Positions 27,724 to 37,393 of a stretch of DNA of 64,000 nt are shown here, one piece after another. This DNA comes from CAXBGS01 sp963975425 (GTDB lineage: Bacteria > Planctomycetota > Planctomycetia > Pirellulales > Pirellulaceae). Within the stretch, counting starts at the first letter, position 1, and each line of letters starts with the position of its first letter. Location: assembly GCA_963975425.1 (NCBI GenBank), contig CAXBGS010000001.1:1178001-1242000 (forward strand), written 5' to 3'. Both the position numbers and the translations under genes were made by a program. Below the pieces are notes generated by a model, which searched no databases, was not told where the DNA came from, and worked only from the letters and a program-made list of their open reading frames with translations.

Positions 27724-28266
27724 TTACATCAACAACACCTTGTCGTCTTTTGGCTTCTTTGGATTCGGCTGGTGTGCACCCGTTGGAACGACAGTGTGGA
27801 TGACCGGCAAATCGCTGTTGCCGCTGTTCGATTTCAAATACACGAACAAGTGGATGCAATCAAAGTGCGTGACGCCTTGTTTAGAGTGCAATAATCCACG
27901 ACCAATCGATTGATTGAAATTGACATGAAACGTGACTTTGGCACAGTCGTCGTTGCCTTTTCCGTCAAGCTCTCTTAACAGCGGCTGCGTGTTGTCATGA
28001 TTCAGGACTTTGTGCAGCCCCCGCGCTATGTCCACGCTGGCCATCGTGCTGTGCTTGGTCGCTTCGGTGCGGACCTTGAACTTGCCGTTGACCAGCTCCG
28101 TCGTGCGGTTTAGCACCCGTGCATGTTGAAACATCTCATTGCTAGCCAACTCGCCACTGACCGCGTGGATTTTCGAGTGCGCGTGGGGACCCTTGTCAGC
28201 ATCGACGGGGTTCTCCAGCAGCCGGGTGATTTCGTCCTCGGTCCAGTTCTGGCGCGCGTATGGCAT
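27724..28266 (-). CDS. Hypothetical protein, 180 residues
   Basis: I do not recognise a family. The sequence starts MPYARQNWTEDEITRLLENP, contains His-rich stretches (HAHSKIHAV, FQHARVL) and ends with a Lys-rich tail (PKKPKDDKVLLM). Codon use seems less GC-biased than the neighbours by eye, and I see no partner gene. The composition could fit a transferred gene or a polymorphic-toxin-type domain, but there is no direct evidence for either. A GGAAAC precedes the ATG on the minus strand. Confidence 0.6.
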   Translation of the reverse strand: MPYARQNWTEDEITRLLENPVDADKGPHAHSKIHAVSGELASNEMFQHARVLNRTTELVNGKFKVRTEATKHSTMASVDIARGLHKVLNHDNTQPLLRELDGKGNDDCAKVTFHVNFNQSIGRGLLHSKQGVTHFDCIHLFVYLKSNSGNSDLPVIHTVVPTGAHQPNPKKPKDDKVLLM

Positions 28267-28445
28267 TAGATCGTTTCCGGCGAATGAAGAGGCGGTGATG
28301 TCTCGGCATCATCGTCTCTGTATCGGCATCAACGGTCGGCGGCTTCATGAATTTTGTTGTGCGTTGTCACTTGGCAGCACCAGAGGCCATGCTGCAAGCG
28401 GCCAGGCAGGCCGCCATGCGACAGCGGACAGGCTGGCCGCAGCGG

Positions 28446-29165
28446 CTACTTCGCCGTTTCGTCGTCGGGCAGTGGTTCGGTTTCACCCAACGCTTCGGCT
28501 TCTTGCTGCTGTGCTTCCAGTTCTGCCTCTTCGCGTGCTTCTGCTTCGAGGGCGGCCTGTTCTTGTTTCCGTTGCAGTTCTTTGTTGACCTCGCTCAAGC
28601 CGCCCACGATTTGTTCGTCGGTCAAATTGGCTTCGGCGTATCGCATCAATTGGCCCATCGGTTCTCGGTCGTATTTAAAGTCATCCATCACAAACTTTTT
28701 CGACCGGCCATTCTCGTCGTAGTAAATCGTTGCGATTCCTTTTTCGTCCCACTTGCGTTTGTTGATCTTGGTGATGTTTTCGATCGCAAGCTCTTTGCCC
28801 TTACTGTTGCGGATCCGTGTTTCGTCGCCTTCGACCCAGGTACCTTTGGCACGGAACCATTTCCACAGCGCGGGCAACCCGATCAGCGCGCAAAGACCGG
28901 CCATGAACCATTGCTGGCCGATACCGTGAATGATGTCTTCGGGCTCTTTGGGAGTTTCCAAGGGCCAGCCGTTGGCTTTTGCTTTCGCCCGCCACAGCTC
29001 CGTTCGGTTCTCTTCCGGCATCTCGTAGTATGCTTTGGAGATCACCAGCTTGTGCGGATAGCCGATGAAGCCGTCGTACAGGCAATACATCGCGAATGCA
29101 AAGCAGCCGATGAAGACAAACAGAAAACGGCGAAAATAGCCGGGGACGAAATTAGCTCGGAGCAT
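28446..29165 (-). CDS. Hypothetical membrane protein with coiled-coil tail
   Basis: The 239-residue protein has a hydrophobic segment at ~12-33 (FLFVFIGCFAFAMYCLYDGFI) and a second at ~80-100 (WFMAGLCALIGLPALWKWF). A soluble region with WDEKGIATIYYDENGRSKKF-type beta structure follows, and the last ~45 residues are an acidic, Glu/Gln/Ala-rich coiled coil. No known domain is apparent. A PH-like fold after the second membrane segment is conceivable but unproven. Lies upstream of, and on the same strand as, the 180-residue hypothetical gene, with a 179-base gap. Confidence 0.75.
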   Translation of the reverse strand: MLRANFVPGYFRRFLFVFIGCFAFAMYCLYDGFIGYPHKLVISKAYYEMPEENRTELWRAKAKANGWPLETPKEPEDIIHGIGQQWFMAGLCALIGLPALWKWFRAKGTWVEGDETRIRNSKGKELAIENITKINKRKWDEKGIATIYYDENGRSKKFVMDDFKYDREPMGQLMRYAEANLTDEQIVGGLSEVNKELQRKQEQAALEAEAREEAELEAQQQEAEALGETEPLPDDETAK

Positions 29166-29292
29166 GGGAAGCGTCGGTTGAGGGGGCGATTCGGGAAACC
29201 GATGCCGCCTATGTTAACCCGCGATCTCGATTCTTGCGTCCACCCTTTGCGGCCCGCCTCCGTTGATCCCAGACGATGGCCGGAATAACCGT

Positions 29293-32200
29293 TTACCGCG
29301 ACATAAACAGACGTTTGTGCAGCAATCGTGGCGCCCTGACGATCAGCTCGGCTTGGTCGTCCTCGGTATCGATCCCGTTGTCAGGCGTGCTGTCGATGTC
29401 GAACTGGTCGGTCGCGGTCACTTGAATCGGAATCTGTTTGAATCCTCGGGTGTCAACGCGAGCGTTCAGGGTCAACTGAGTGCCAGCGCCGGCGGCGAGG
29501 CTGCCGACGTCCCAATCACCACTCACGCTGTCATAGGCGCCCGTCTGTGGCTGGCTGGTGATCAGCGTTAAACCGTCCGGCAACAACGTGTTCAGTCGGA
29601 CGCCCGACGCGTCGTCAGGACCTGCGTTGTTGACTCGGAAGACGATTTGAACGGTCTCGCCTTCCAACGGTGTTTCATTATCGACCATGGTTTCGACAGA
29701 GATGTCGACGACACGCGGCACGACAGCCACTTCGGATCGGTCGTCTTCGTCGATCGCGTTGTTACCCGGCGTACTATCGGGATCGAATTGTTTCGCGGCT
29801 GAGATTTCGGTGACGTTCGTGATTGGGGCGACGGACGTGACTGCGGTAACAATCTGTAACGTCGTGATCGTACCGACCGGCACGTTTGCCACTGACCATA
29901 GGCCCGTCGTGGCATCATAGGTGCCAACGCTCGGCGATGCCGATACGAAACGCAGTCCGGCAGGGATTGGATCGCTGATCTGAACGTCGCTTGCCGCGTC
30001 GGGTCCGTCATTGGTTAGCGTTAAAGTGAACGTAACGTTGTCGGACCGGTTGGGCGTTGCGTTGTCGACCGTCTTGTTCAGCGACAAGTCCGACACCAGC
30101 GTGTTAAAGGTCACCTCTGCGATATCATCTTCGCCCGCCACGCCGTTGCCAGGCGTGCTGTCGACATCCGGTTGATCAGCCGCCGTGATTTCCGCCGAGT
30201 TGGTTTCGCTGCGAACGTCGTTGACCACCGCGACCAAGGTTAGGGTTGGTGTCTCGCCGACCGGCACATCCCCGACCGACCATACGCCGGTGTTGGGATT
30301 GTACGTTCCGCGGCTTGGTGTTGCCTGGGTAAAGGAAACGCCACCGGCAAGAGGATCGGTGACGGCCACGCCCGTCGCCGTCGAGGGCCCGTCGTTGCTT
30401 AGCGTTAAGACGTACTGGATCGTATCGCCGACATTCGGTGTCAAGTCGCTCACGGATTTTGACAACGCCAGGTCAACCAATTCCGGTGACAAGACCGCTG
30501 ACGCTTGGTCGTCTTCGTCGGGGTTGCCGTTGGCGGGCGTGCTGTCGGGATCGAACTGGCTGCTAGCCGTGATTTCGGCGGTATTGGTTTTGTCACCAAT
30601 CGTATCGACACGAGCGACCAGCTGCAGCGTCACGCTGGTACCACTGCTGATTGCCGGGACGTTCCACTGTCCCGTGCCCGAATCGTAAGTACCCATCGAT
30701 GGGTTCGACGATACGAATGTCATTCCGGCGGGCAGTGAATATTGGATCAAGACGTCGCCGGCGTCGTCGGGTCCGGCATTGCTGGCCGTCAGCGTAAAGG
30801 TGACTTCGTCGCCCACGTTGGGTGACGCGTCATTGATGGTCTTGGTTAGCGACAAGTCGGCGCTGGCAGGAATCGCTTGCACGCTCGCCTGGTCATCCTC
30901 ACTCTCGATGCTGTTGCCGGGCGTGCTGTCGATGTCAAACTCATTGGCCGCCGTGATTTGTGCCGTGTTGTTTTTAACGTCGGCAGTGTTGACCGTCGCA
31001 ACGACTTGCAGCGTCGCGTTGTCTCCACTTGCGATCGATCCCACGGTCCAGCGTCCCGTTGCCGCGTCGTAACTGCCCACCGAAGGATCGCTTTCGACAA
31101 AGCTGAGTCCGGCCGGCAACACGTCGACAATTTCGACGCCGGTCGCGGTTTGTGGTCCGGCGTTCGTCACGGTCAATGTATAGGTCAAGTCTTGGCCGAC
31201 CGAGGGCCGATCGGGTGATGCTGTCTTGGTCAGGGACAAGTCGATCACCGGAGGTGTGATGTCGACCGAGGATTGGTCGTCTTCGGCCTCGACATTGTTA
31301 CCTGGCGTGCTGTCGGGATCGGCCTGATCGACCGCGACCACACGGGCGGTGTTGGTTTGTGTTCCTTGGGAATCGACGCGTGCCAAAACCGTCAAGGTTG
31401 CCGATGTTGACGGTGCAAGCGAATCGATGGCCCACACGCCGGTCGACGAATCGAAGGTACCGGTGCTCAGCGTATTCGAGATGAATGACAAACCGTTTGG
31501 CAATGCGTCCGCGATTTGAACGTTGGTTGCGGTGTCCGGTCCCGCATTGCTGACCATGACCTGGAACGAAACCTGATCGCCCAGATTCGGCGCGTCATTG
31601 CTGGCTGTTTTTTGCAGCGAAAGGTCCGCGACCTGCGCGGTGAATGTCGCGGAGTCTTGGTCGTCTTCGGTCGCATTGGAGTTGCCCGGTACCGAATCGA
31701 CGTCGTCCTGGTCCGCGGATAAGATTTCTGCCGAATTTGTGCCGCTGCCGATCGAGTCGACTCGGGTGGTCAGTGTCAGCGTCGCTTGCCCGCCTTGTGA
31801 AATCGAACCAACCGTCCATACACCTGTGCTGGTGTTGAAACTGCCTTGGCTTGGCAGACTGCTTTGCAGCGTCACGCCAGCCGGCAACGACTCACTGACG
31901 CTGACTCCGGTCGCATTGCTTGGTCCATTGTTGCCGACCGTGATGACAAAGCTAACACTCTCGCCGACATTTGGACTTGAGTTGCTGACGGTTTTGTTCA
32001 GGAATAAGTCGATTTGCTGAGGTTGAACTTCCGCGGTGTCCTGATCGTCTTCGGCGGGAACGTTATTGCCCGGTGTCGAATCGGGGTCGCTTTGGTCCGC
32101 CGAGACGACTTCTGCCGTATTGACGGCTAGCCCGCTGGACTGCGCCGTTGCAATAAGGGTTAAGGTCGCCGAGCCGCTGACACCGATCGTACCCACACTC

Positions 32201-35091
32201 CACAGACCCGTACTGGGTTCGTAGTTGCCTTGCGTCGGTGATGCGGAAACAAAGCTTGTGCCGGCGGGCAAGACGTCGCGGACCGAAACATTGGTTGCCG
32301 AGTCCGGACCGGCATTGGTCACGGTGATCGTAAAGTTGACGTTTTGGCCCACGTTGGGTGACGCGATATCGACGGTCTTACTAAGCGATAAATCCGCCGA
32401 TGCAGGTGATAGCGAGACCGAGTCTTGATCGTCTTCGCCGGGGACACTGTTGGCCGGAATGCTATCCGGATCGAATTGGTCGGCCGAAACCACTTCGGCA
32501 GTGTTCGTGATCGACGTTGCCGAATCGACGCGAGCAATGATCGACAATGTCGCCTGCGAGCCACTTCCTACGGTGCCGACGTTCCACATGCCGGTGCCGT
32601 TGTCGTAGGTGCCGCTGGCCGTGGTCGCATTCAGAAACGTCAGTCCCGGCGGGATCATGTCCCGTACCGAAACTCCGGTCGCAATGCCTGGTCCGGCATT
32701 GGAAAGAACGACGGTGTAAGTCACGTTGTCGCCGATGTTCGGACGTGCGTTATCGATTTGTTTGTCCAACGACAAGTCGATGGTCGGCGGTGTGACGGTC
32801 GCGCTGTCTTGGTCGTCTTCGCCGGGGATGTTATTGCCCGGCGTGCTCTCGGGGTCGGACTGATCGGCAGTGGTGATTTGCGCGGAATTGACTTTCGCGC
32901 CCGCCGAGTCCACGCGAGCGGTCAATGTCAACGTGGGATTCACGCCCACACCAACGGAACCCACGTCCCAGACACCCGTCGCGGGAACATAGGTGCCTTG
33001 GCTGGACGACTGGCCCAGTAACGTCAATCCTGCGGGCAGGATGTCGGTGACCGTGACACCGCTGGCCGCGTTCGGGCCGGCATTGGCAAGGCTGACGGTA
33101 AAGACAACCGATTCGCCCACGTTGGCCGACGGCGAATTGACTGTTTTGCTGAGCGACAGATCGGCAATTGGGGTCGAAAAGTCGGCAGAGTCTTGGTCGT
33201 TTTCGCCCGGCGTATTGTTACCCGGCGTGCTGTTGATGTCGGTCTGATCGGCCGAGAATACTTCGGCCACGTTGGTCCGAGAACCTTCCGCCACGACGGT
33301 TGCGGTGATCGTCAATGTCGCGCTGTTGGACGGATTGATGTTGCCCACCGTCCAGATCCCGTTGCCAGGGTTATAGCTGCCTTGGCTTGGCGAAGACGTG
33401 CTGAACGTCAAACCGGCCGGCAAAACGTCGCGTACCGAGACGTTGGTCGCGACACTCGGGCCAGCGTTGCTGGTCGTGATGGTGAAAATAACGCTGTCGC
33501 CGACGTTCGGCGCAGAATTATTGACGGTCTTACTTAGTGATAGGTCGATCGACTGCGGCGTCACGGTCGCCGAGTCTTGGTCGTCCTCGGATTCCACATT
33601 GTTAGCGGGTGAACTGTCCGGATCGGCTTGGTCAACCCGCGTGACGCGTGCCGTGTTTGTCTTTGGGCCGATCGTCGTGACGGTTCCGATCAGTGAAAGC
33701 GTTGCACCGGATCCACTGGCCACGCTGCCGACGTCCCAAATGCCTGTCCCGGACGAATAAATTCCTTGCGAAGCTGTCGCGTTGACAAAGCTGATCCCCG
33801 TCGGCAAAACATCCGTCACCTGTACGCTGGTCGCCGTATTCGGACCGGCGTTGTTGAGCGCGATGGTGAACGTGACGGTTTGATTTAATGTGGGCGAGGC
33901 GTTGTCGACCGATTTGGTCAGACTCAAATCGGCGGATTGAAAGTTCGCAAAATCTTGTGTCACAAACGTTTGGCCGATCGTGCCAATCAGGCTGACGGTG
34001 CCGTCGACGTCGGGATCACCGGTGAATTCCAGTTCGATCGCTCCGACATCGGTTGTCACGGCACCACCCCCAGAGGTCGCGGCCAGTGATGTGAACGGTA
34101 TGAACTCTTGCACCTGCGTTCCGCTTGCGGCGTTTTGAATCGGGATCGATCCGGTGCTGAAACGATTCGTCGTCCCCGCCACTCCATCATCGCTGTACAA
34201 ACGCACGACGGCGTTGCCAATTCCCGAGTCAGATCGAATCAGCAGGCTGAACCCCAACGCATCACCAGCGCTAGTCAAGTCGCGATCCCCGGCCGGCAAG
34301 CCATTGTCTGCGATGGTTGTCGCGTCATTGTCGGGGCCGTCCCAGCTGATGCGTTGGATGCCGTCACCGCCAAGCAATTCATTGAAAGACAATCGATTCG
34401 GCTGCAACGGGTTGTTCGCGCTCAGCTGGACCTCGCCGTCGTCGCTGGTCTTGCTGACGAACAGATCTCGCTCGCCGCCAATCGCTTCGATCGCCGCCAT
34501 CGCCAGCGTGACGGGGACACCGTCGTTGGTTGTGTCGGAGACCGTTTGTGTGGTCTGGTCAAAGCTATCGATCGTGCGTACCGGGCGTCCTTGGACATCG
34601 ACGGCGCTGATTGTGATGAGCGACGATTCGCTTCGTGGCAGCGACACACCGGATGCAGTTTGGGCGCGCTGTAGCACAAAGTAACTGCCCGCGGTCAGCC
34701 GATCGAACGAGTATCGTCCGTCCACACCGGTCATCGTTGTGCGGAACACCGGATCATCGCCACCGCCCGGTTCGAACACGCCATTGCTATTGGCATCGCG
34801 ATACAGATCCAGCGCGACATTGGCGACTTCTTCGCCCGCGTTATATCCGTTGCCGGTCGTGTCGTTGAAAACCAATCCGGTGATGGCGGCCAAGTCGGTT
34901 GCTGCCAGCAAGCGACGATCCTCGAGCCGTTCCAGACGAGGCCGCGTGCGGCGCGGCGCCGAAAGCGGATCACGACCGATTCCGCTAGCATTGATCAAAC
35001 GGATCAAACGCTCACGAAGTCCTGGTTGTCCTCGATGTTCGCAGCGTCCACGTGTTTGCCGAGCACGTCTCTTCATCGCAATCACATTCAT
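29293..35091 (-). CDS. Giant exported protein with twelve DUF11-type repeats
   Basis: The ~1930-residue protein starts with a basic region and the motif LERLEDRRLLAA (~50-60), typical of exported planctomycete giants. An SdrD-B/Cna-B-like domain follows (~68-160, ITGLVFNDTTGNGYNAGEEVANV...). From about residue 390 twelve repeats of ~125 residues run to the end. Each starts like DLSLTKTV..PNVGD and contains NAGPxxATxVxVxDxLPAG (DUF11). Each ends in an acidic linker such as DQxDPDSTPGNN..EDDQDSA, which looks able to bind calcium. The C-terminus is short and basic with no sortase or PEP-CTERM signal. Role is likely adhesion or surface coat, by inference. ATG at 35091 is preferred to TTG at 35094. 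Confidence 0.9.
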   Translation of the reverse strand: MNVIAMKRRARQTRGRCEHRGQPGLRERLIRLINASGIGRDPLSAPRRTRPRLERLEDRRLLAATDLAAITGLVFNDTTGNGYNAGEEVANVALDLYRDANSNGVFEPGGGDDPVFRTTMTGVDGRYSFDRLTAGSYFVLQRAQTASGVSLPRSESSLITISAVDVQGRPVRTIDSFDQTTQTVSDTTNDGVPVTLAMAAIEAIGGERDLFVSKTSDDGEVQLSANNPLQPNRLSFNELLGGDGIQRISWDGPDNDATTIADNGLPAGDRDLTSAGDALGFSLLIRSDSGIGNAVVRLYSDDGVAGTTNRFSTGSIPIQNAASGTQVQEFIPFTSLAATSGGGAVTTDVGAIELEFTGDPDVDGTVSLIGTIGQTFVTQDFANFQSADLSLTKSVDNASPTLNQTVTFTIALNNAGPNTATSVQVTDVLPTGISFVNATASQGIYSSGTGIWDVGSVASGSGATLSLIGTVTTIGPKTNTARVTRVDQADPDSSPANNVESEDDQDSATVTPQSIDLSLSKTVNNSAPNVGDSVIFTITTSNAGPSVATNVSVRDVLPAGLTFSTSSPSQGSYNPGNGIWTVGNINPSNSATLTITATVVAEGSRTNVAEVFSADQTDINSTPGNNTPGENDQDSADFSTPIADLSLSKTVNSPSANVGESVVFTVSLANAGPNAASGVTVTDILPAGLTLLGQSSSQGTYVPATGVWDVGSVGVGVNPTLTLTARVDSAGAKVNSAQITTADQSDPESTPGNNIPGEDDQDSATVTPPTIDLSLDKQIDNARPNIGDNVTYTVVLSNAGPGIATGVSVRDMIPPGLTFLNATTASGTYDNGTGMWNVGTVGSGSQATLSIIARVDSATSITNTAEVVSADQFDPDSIPANSVPGEDDQDSVSLSPASADLSLSKTVDIASPNVGQNVNFTITVTNAGPDSATNVSVRDVLPAGTSFVSASPTQGNYEPSTGLWSVGTIGVSGSATLTLIATAQSSGLAVNTAEVVSADQSDPDSTPGNNVPAEDDQDTAEVQPQQIDLFLNKTVSNSSPNVGESVSFVITVGNNGPSNATGVSVSESLPAGVTLQSSLPSQGSFNTSTGVWTVGSISQGGQATLTLTTRVDSIGSGTNSAEILSADQDDVDSVPGNSNATEDDQDSATFTAQVADLSLQKTASNDAPNLGDQVSFQVMVSNAGPDTATNVQIADALPNGLSFISNTLSTGTFDSSTGVWAIDSLAPSTSATLTVLARVDSQGTQTNTARVVAVDQADPDSTPGNNVEAEDDQSSVDITPPVIDLSLTKTASPDRPSVGQDLTYTLTVTNAGPQTATGVEIVDVLPAGLSFVESDPSVGSYDAATGRWTVGSIASGDNATLQVVATVNTADVKNNTAQITAANEFDIDSTPGNSIESEDDQASVQAIPASADLSLTKTINDASPNVGDEVTFTLTASNAGPDDAGDVLIQYSLPAGMTFVSSNPSMGTYDSGTGQWNVPAISSGTSVTLQLVARVDTIGDKTNTAEITASSQFDPDSTPANGNPDEDDQASAVLSPELVDLALSKSVSDLTPNVGDTIQYVLTLSNDGPSTATGVAVTDPLAGGVSFTQATPSRGTYNPNTGVWSVGDVPVGETPTLTLVAVVNDVRSETNSAEITAADQPDVDSTPGNGVAGEDDIAEVTFNTLVSDLSLNKTVDNATPNRSDNVTFTLTLTNDGPDAASDVQISDPIPAGLRFVSASPSVGTYDATTGLWSVANVPVGTITTLQIVTAVTSVAPITNVTEISAAKQFDPDSTPGNNAIDEDDRSEVAVVPRVVDISVETMVDNETPLEGETVQIVFRVNNAGPDDASGVRLNTLLPDGLTLITSQPQTGAYDSVSGDWDVGSLAAGAGTQLTLNARVDTRGFKQIPIQVTATDQFDIDSTPDNGIDTEDDQAELIVRAPRLLHKRLFMSR

Positions 35092-35226
35092 CAATGCGGA
35101 AGGAAGTTTGTTGTTTCCAACGCCTCACCTGCGAAAACAGGAAAGATGCGAGGAATATACAAAGCCACTAGGCCGCAAAGTCAGCCTAGACGTAAATGTC
35201 ATCGGCTTTTCACAGGTGCACGATTC

Positions 35227-35307
35227 ATAGAATCGCGGAATTACTGCGAGGGCATAGAATCGCGGAATTACTGCGAGGGCAGAGGATCACGGAATTACTG
35301 CGAGGGC
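35227..35307. repeat. Three 27-bp tandem repeats upstream of the giant gene
   Basis: Three adjacent copies of a 27-base unit containing CGGAATTACTGCGAGGGC lie in the 292-base gap between the giant-protein start and the BBP7 gene end. Copies one and two are identical and the third has a few changes at its start. A fourth partial copy follows. They may be a promoter-proximal or mRNA-leader element or simple slippage. Confidence 0.9.
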
Positions 35308-35383
35308 AGAGGATCGTGCCGTGCCATCGTCGCCAGCGCGTGCACGCCGGTCCCGTGCGTGCCTCGGCGATGATTGACCGCAT

Positions 35384-36784
35384 TTAGAACCTTAGTTCGC
35401 CGCCCAGGCTGATGCCGTGGGCAAGATAGTCGCTTTCGATATAGCGAAAGCGCGGACGCAGCGCGCCGGTGAGGGGAACGACTTCGGGTGGAATCAAATT
35501 TGGGTTGATGTCGGTATCAATCTGGTCACCGGCGCGCAGCACGCTGGGAAAGTACAGCACCGAATAGCCAACGGTCACAAAGGCCCGATCGGTCAGCCGG
35601 ACGCCCAGTTTCAAACCGATCTCAGGAATCAACGTGAAGTGTTCTCGTTGATAGCTGCCGATGTTGGTCCGCTGTGCATACAAGCCGCCATCAAACGTAT
35701 CAGTGATGCCCGCTTCGGTGATCGCAGTGCTGCCGTGGATGCGCACGGTTTGGGTGTTGTTGCCCAACGCGATGCGCAATTTCGATTCCAACCAAGCGCG
35801 GCGAAGCTGTGTGATGTTGACCACGCCCAATTGCAATCCGTTGAACTCGTTTTCGGTATGGAAACCTTCGTTCAGCACGATCGTGCCGGGTGCGTTGGTT
35901 AGTTCTGACGTCAAGGTTTCGTGAAAACTCAGGCTGTCTTCTAGCACCAACCGTCGATAGCCGACAATCCAGTCCGTTCGGTCTTGCGGTCCACAGCTGT
36001 TGCAGCCCGCCCCGTGCGTCGGACAAAGCGCGACACGCCCGTTGATCAAGAACGAACGCAAATCGGTTTCGCTGCCGATCGATACCGATCCCGAAACCAA
36101 GCCGGGGTAAGAGATCAATTGAGCCGTTTCCTGGCCCGTGACAATATTGAAATAAGGCCGACCGAGGATGGGCGATCCTTCTCCACTGGCAAAGTATCCG
36201 TCGTTTTGTTCGGCAAGTTGAAAGTATTCCGACTCGACCGCAAAGGTACGTTGAGGCGTAATCCAAAAACCGCCCGAGAACCGAAATCCGCCCGAGGATC
36301 CTTCGTTCAGTTCGCTATTGCCCAGCAGAACCGACGTGCCGTCTTCACCCAGCACGGCGGCTGTATCCTGTGCGTTGCCATCGGGACTGGTCGTGACCAG
36401 TGCCGGAATTTTCATCCCGTCGGTCCACCAGTTCAAGTATTCCGCCCGCATCCAAAGCCGACCCACGGCGGGATCCGCGTTGCCGACTAAGGGGACCGCA
36501 CCCACGATCGGTGCTGCTAAGACGCCAGGTGCCGTGCCGCCAGCGGAACCGGCGCCGTAGGACCATCCGCCACCGAAAAGGGGGCCGTTTCCCAGCCACT
36601 GCATCGGTGATTGCAGAGCGACCGTGGCGTATGGATCGCCCGCCCCGGAATAACTATTCGTCGACGGGATCGGGACAACGGCACCGGCGAACTGCGGCGC
36701 GACAGCGAATTGCTGCGCATGCGACAATTCGGCGCCGATGCCGATCGAGCCTAAAAAGGCTAGCAATATCAAACGGTGAAACAA
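35384..36784 (-). CDS. BBP7-family outer-membrane beta-barrel protein
   Basis: The 466-residue protein has a signal peptide (MFHRLILLAFLGSIGIGAELSHAQ) and a long Pro/Gly-rich spacer (~60-95). A barrel with alternating hydrophobic strands follows, with the family pattern RLWMRAEYLNWWTDGMKIPALV (~108-130), a CNSCGP segment, and strands ending in SLGGELRF with a terminal Phe. The family is planctomycete-specific and thought to form outer-membrane porin-like barrels. The start codon is TTG at 36784, supported by AGGAG six bases upstream (36791-36795). Confidence 0.88.
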   Translation of the reverse strand: MFHRLILLAFLGSIGIGAELSHAQQFAVAPQFAGAVVPIPSTNSYSGAGDPYATVALQSPMQWLGNGPLFGGGWSYGAGSAGGTAPGVLAAPIVGAVPLVGNADPAVGRLWMRAEYLNWWTDGMKIPALVTTSPDGNAQDTAAVLGEDGTSVLLGNSELNEGSSGGFRFSGGFWITPQRTFAVESEYFQLAEQNDGYFASGEGSPILGRPYFNIVTGQETAQLISYPGLVSGSVSIGSETDLRSFLINGRVALCPTHGAGCNSCGPQDRTDWIVGYRRLVLEDSLSFHETLTSELTNAPGTIVLNEGFHTENEFNGLQLGVVNITQLRRAWLESKLRIALGNNTQTVRIHGSTAITEAGITDTFDGGLYAQRTNIGSYQREHFTLIPEIGLKLGVRLTDRAFVTVGYSVLYFPSVLRAGDQIDTDINPNLIPPEVVPLTGALRPRFRYIESDYLAHGISLGGELRF

Positions 36785-36978
36785 CCGAATCTCCTGAGAA
36801 TGCTCGGATTCCAGCGAGTTTTTCTAAAGTCCAAGGGCTTGTGTGCCGGGAACGTCCGAAATCTGGTCGCGCCGCGTCAAGACGAAAGCCGTTTTTGCAT
36901 TCAACAGGTCTTGTTGCACAGCTAAACTGAACCGAAGCTGAATAGCTCACTCCCTCCATCTCATTTAAGGTGACTCCA

Positions 36979-37362
36979 ATGCGAATCATGGCTTACGCCG
37001 TCGCAGCACTCGCGGCCGTTGGCATCGCGATCATGATTGTTTCGATGCCCGATGTGCCCGAGGAAGTCGTTGCCAAGCAAGCTGCGGCCAAGGCGAAATC
37101 GGATGCACGCGTGATGTCGGAATCCGGCGAATTGACCCTCAGCGTGCCAGACATGCATTGCCCGTTTGCGTGTTATCCCGCCATCAAAGAGACGCTGGAG
37201 AAAACCGATACGGTTGAATCGGTCGAATTGGCAAAGCAAAAAGAAGAAGGCGTGATCGACAACCGCCAAGTGATTGTGCACTACAAAAGCGGTTTTAACC
37301 TGGACGACGCGATCAAACTGCTAGACGACCGAGGCTTCAGCGATTCTGACATCGTCCAATAA
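36979..37362 (+). CDS. Membrane-anchored HMA-like protein with CxxxC motif
   Basis: The ~127-residue protein starts with a hydrophobic anchor (IMAYAVAALAAVGIAIMIVSM) and then a heavy-metal-associated-like domain with MHCPFACYPAI, followed by KETLEKTDTVESVELA and a last segment LDDAIKLLDDRGF. Ordinary HMA domains use CxxC; here the cysteines are separated by three residues, a form I associate with planctomycete proteins. The start ATG at 36979 has AAGG at 36967-36970. Metal binding is likely, but the metal and partner are unknown. Confidence 0.75.
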   Translation: MRIMAYAVAALAAVGIAIMIVSMPDVPEEVVAKQAAAKAKSDARVMSESGELTLSVPDMHCPFACYPAIKETLEKTDTVESVELAKQKEEGVIDNRQVIVHYKSGFNLDDAIKLLDDRGFSDSDIVQ

Positions 37363-37393
37363 GTCCGCGACTGCTCGGTCCCGCAGCGAATCG

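Noticed and set aside
28347..29288. A 313-residue + strand frame.
   Set aside because: It lies wholly opposite the membrane protein at 28446-29165, which has real membrane segments and a coiled coil; the + frame is a shadow.
35227..35307. CRISPR-like repeats.
   Set aside because: The copies are directly adjacent without spacers, and no cas genes are in the window.
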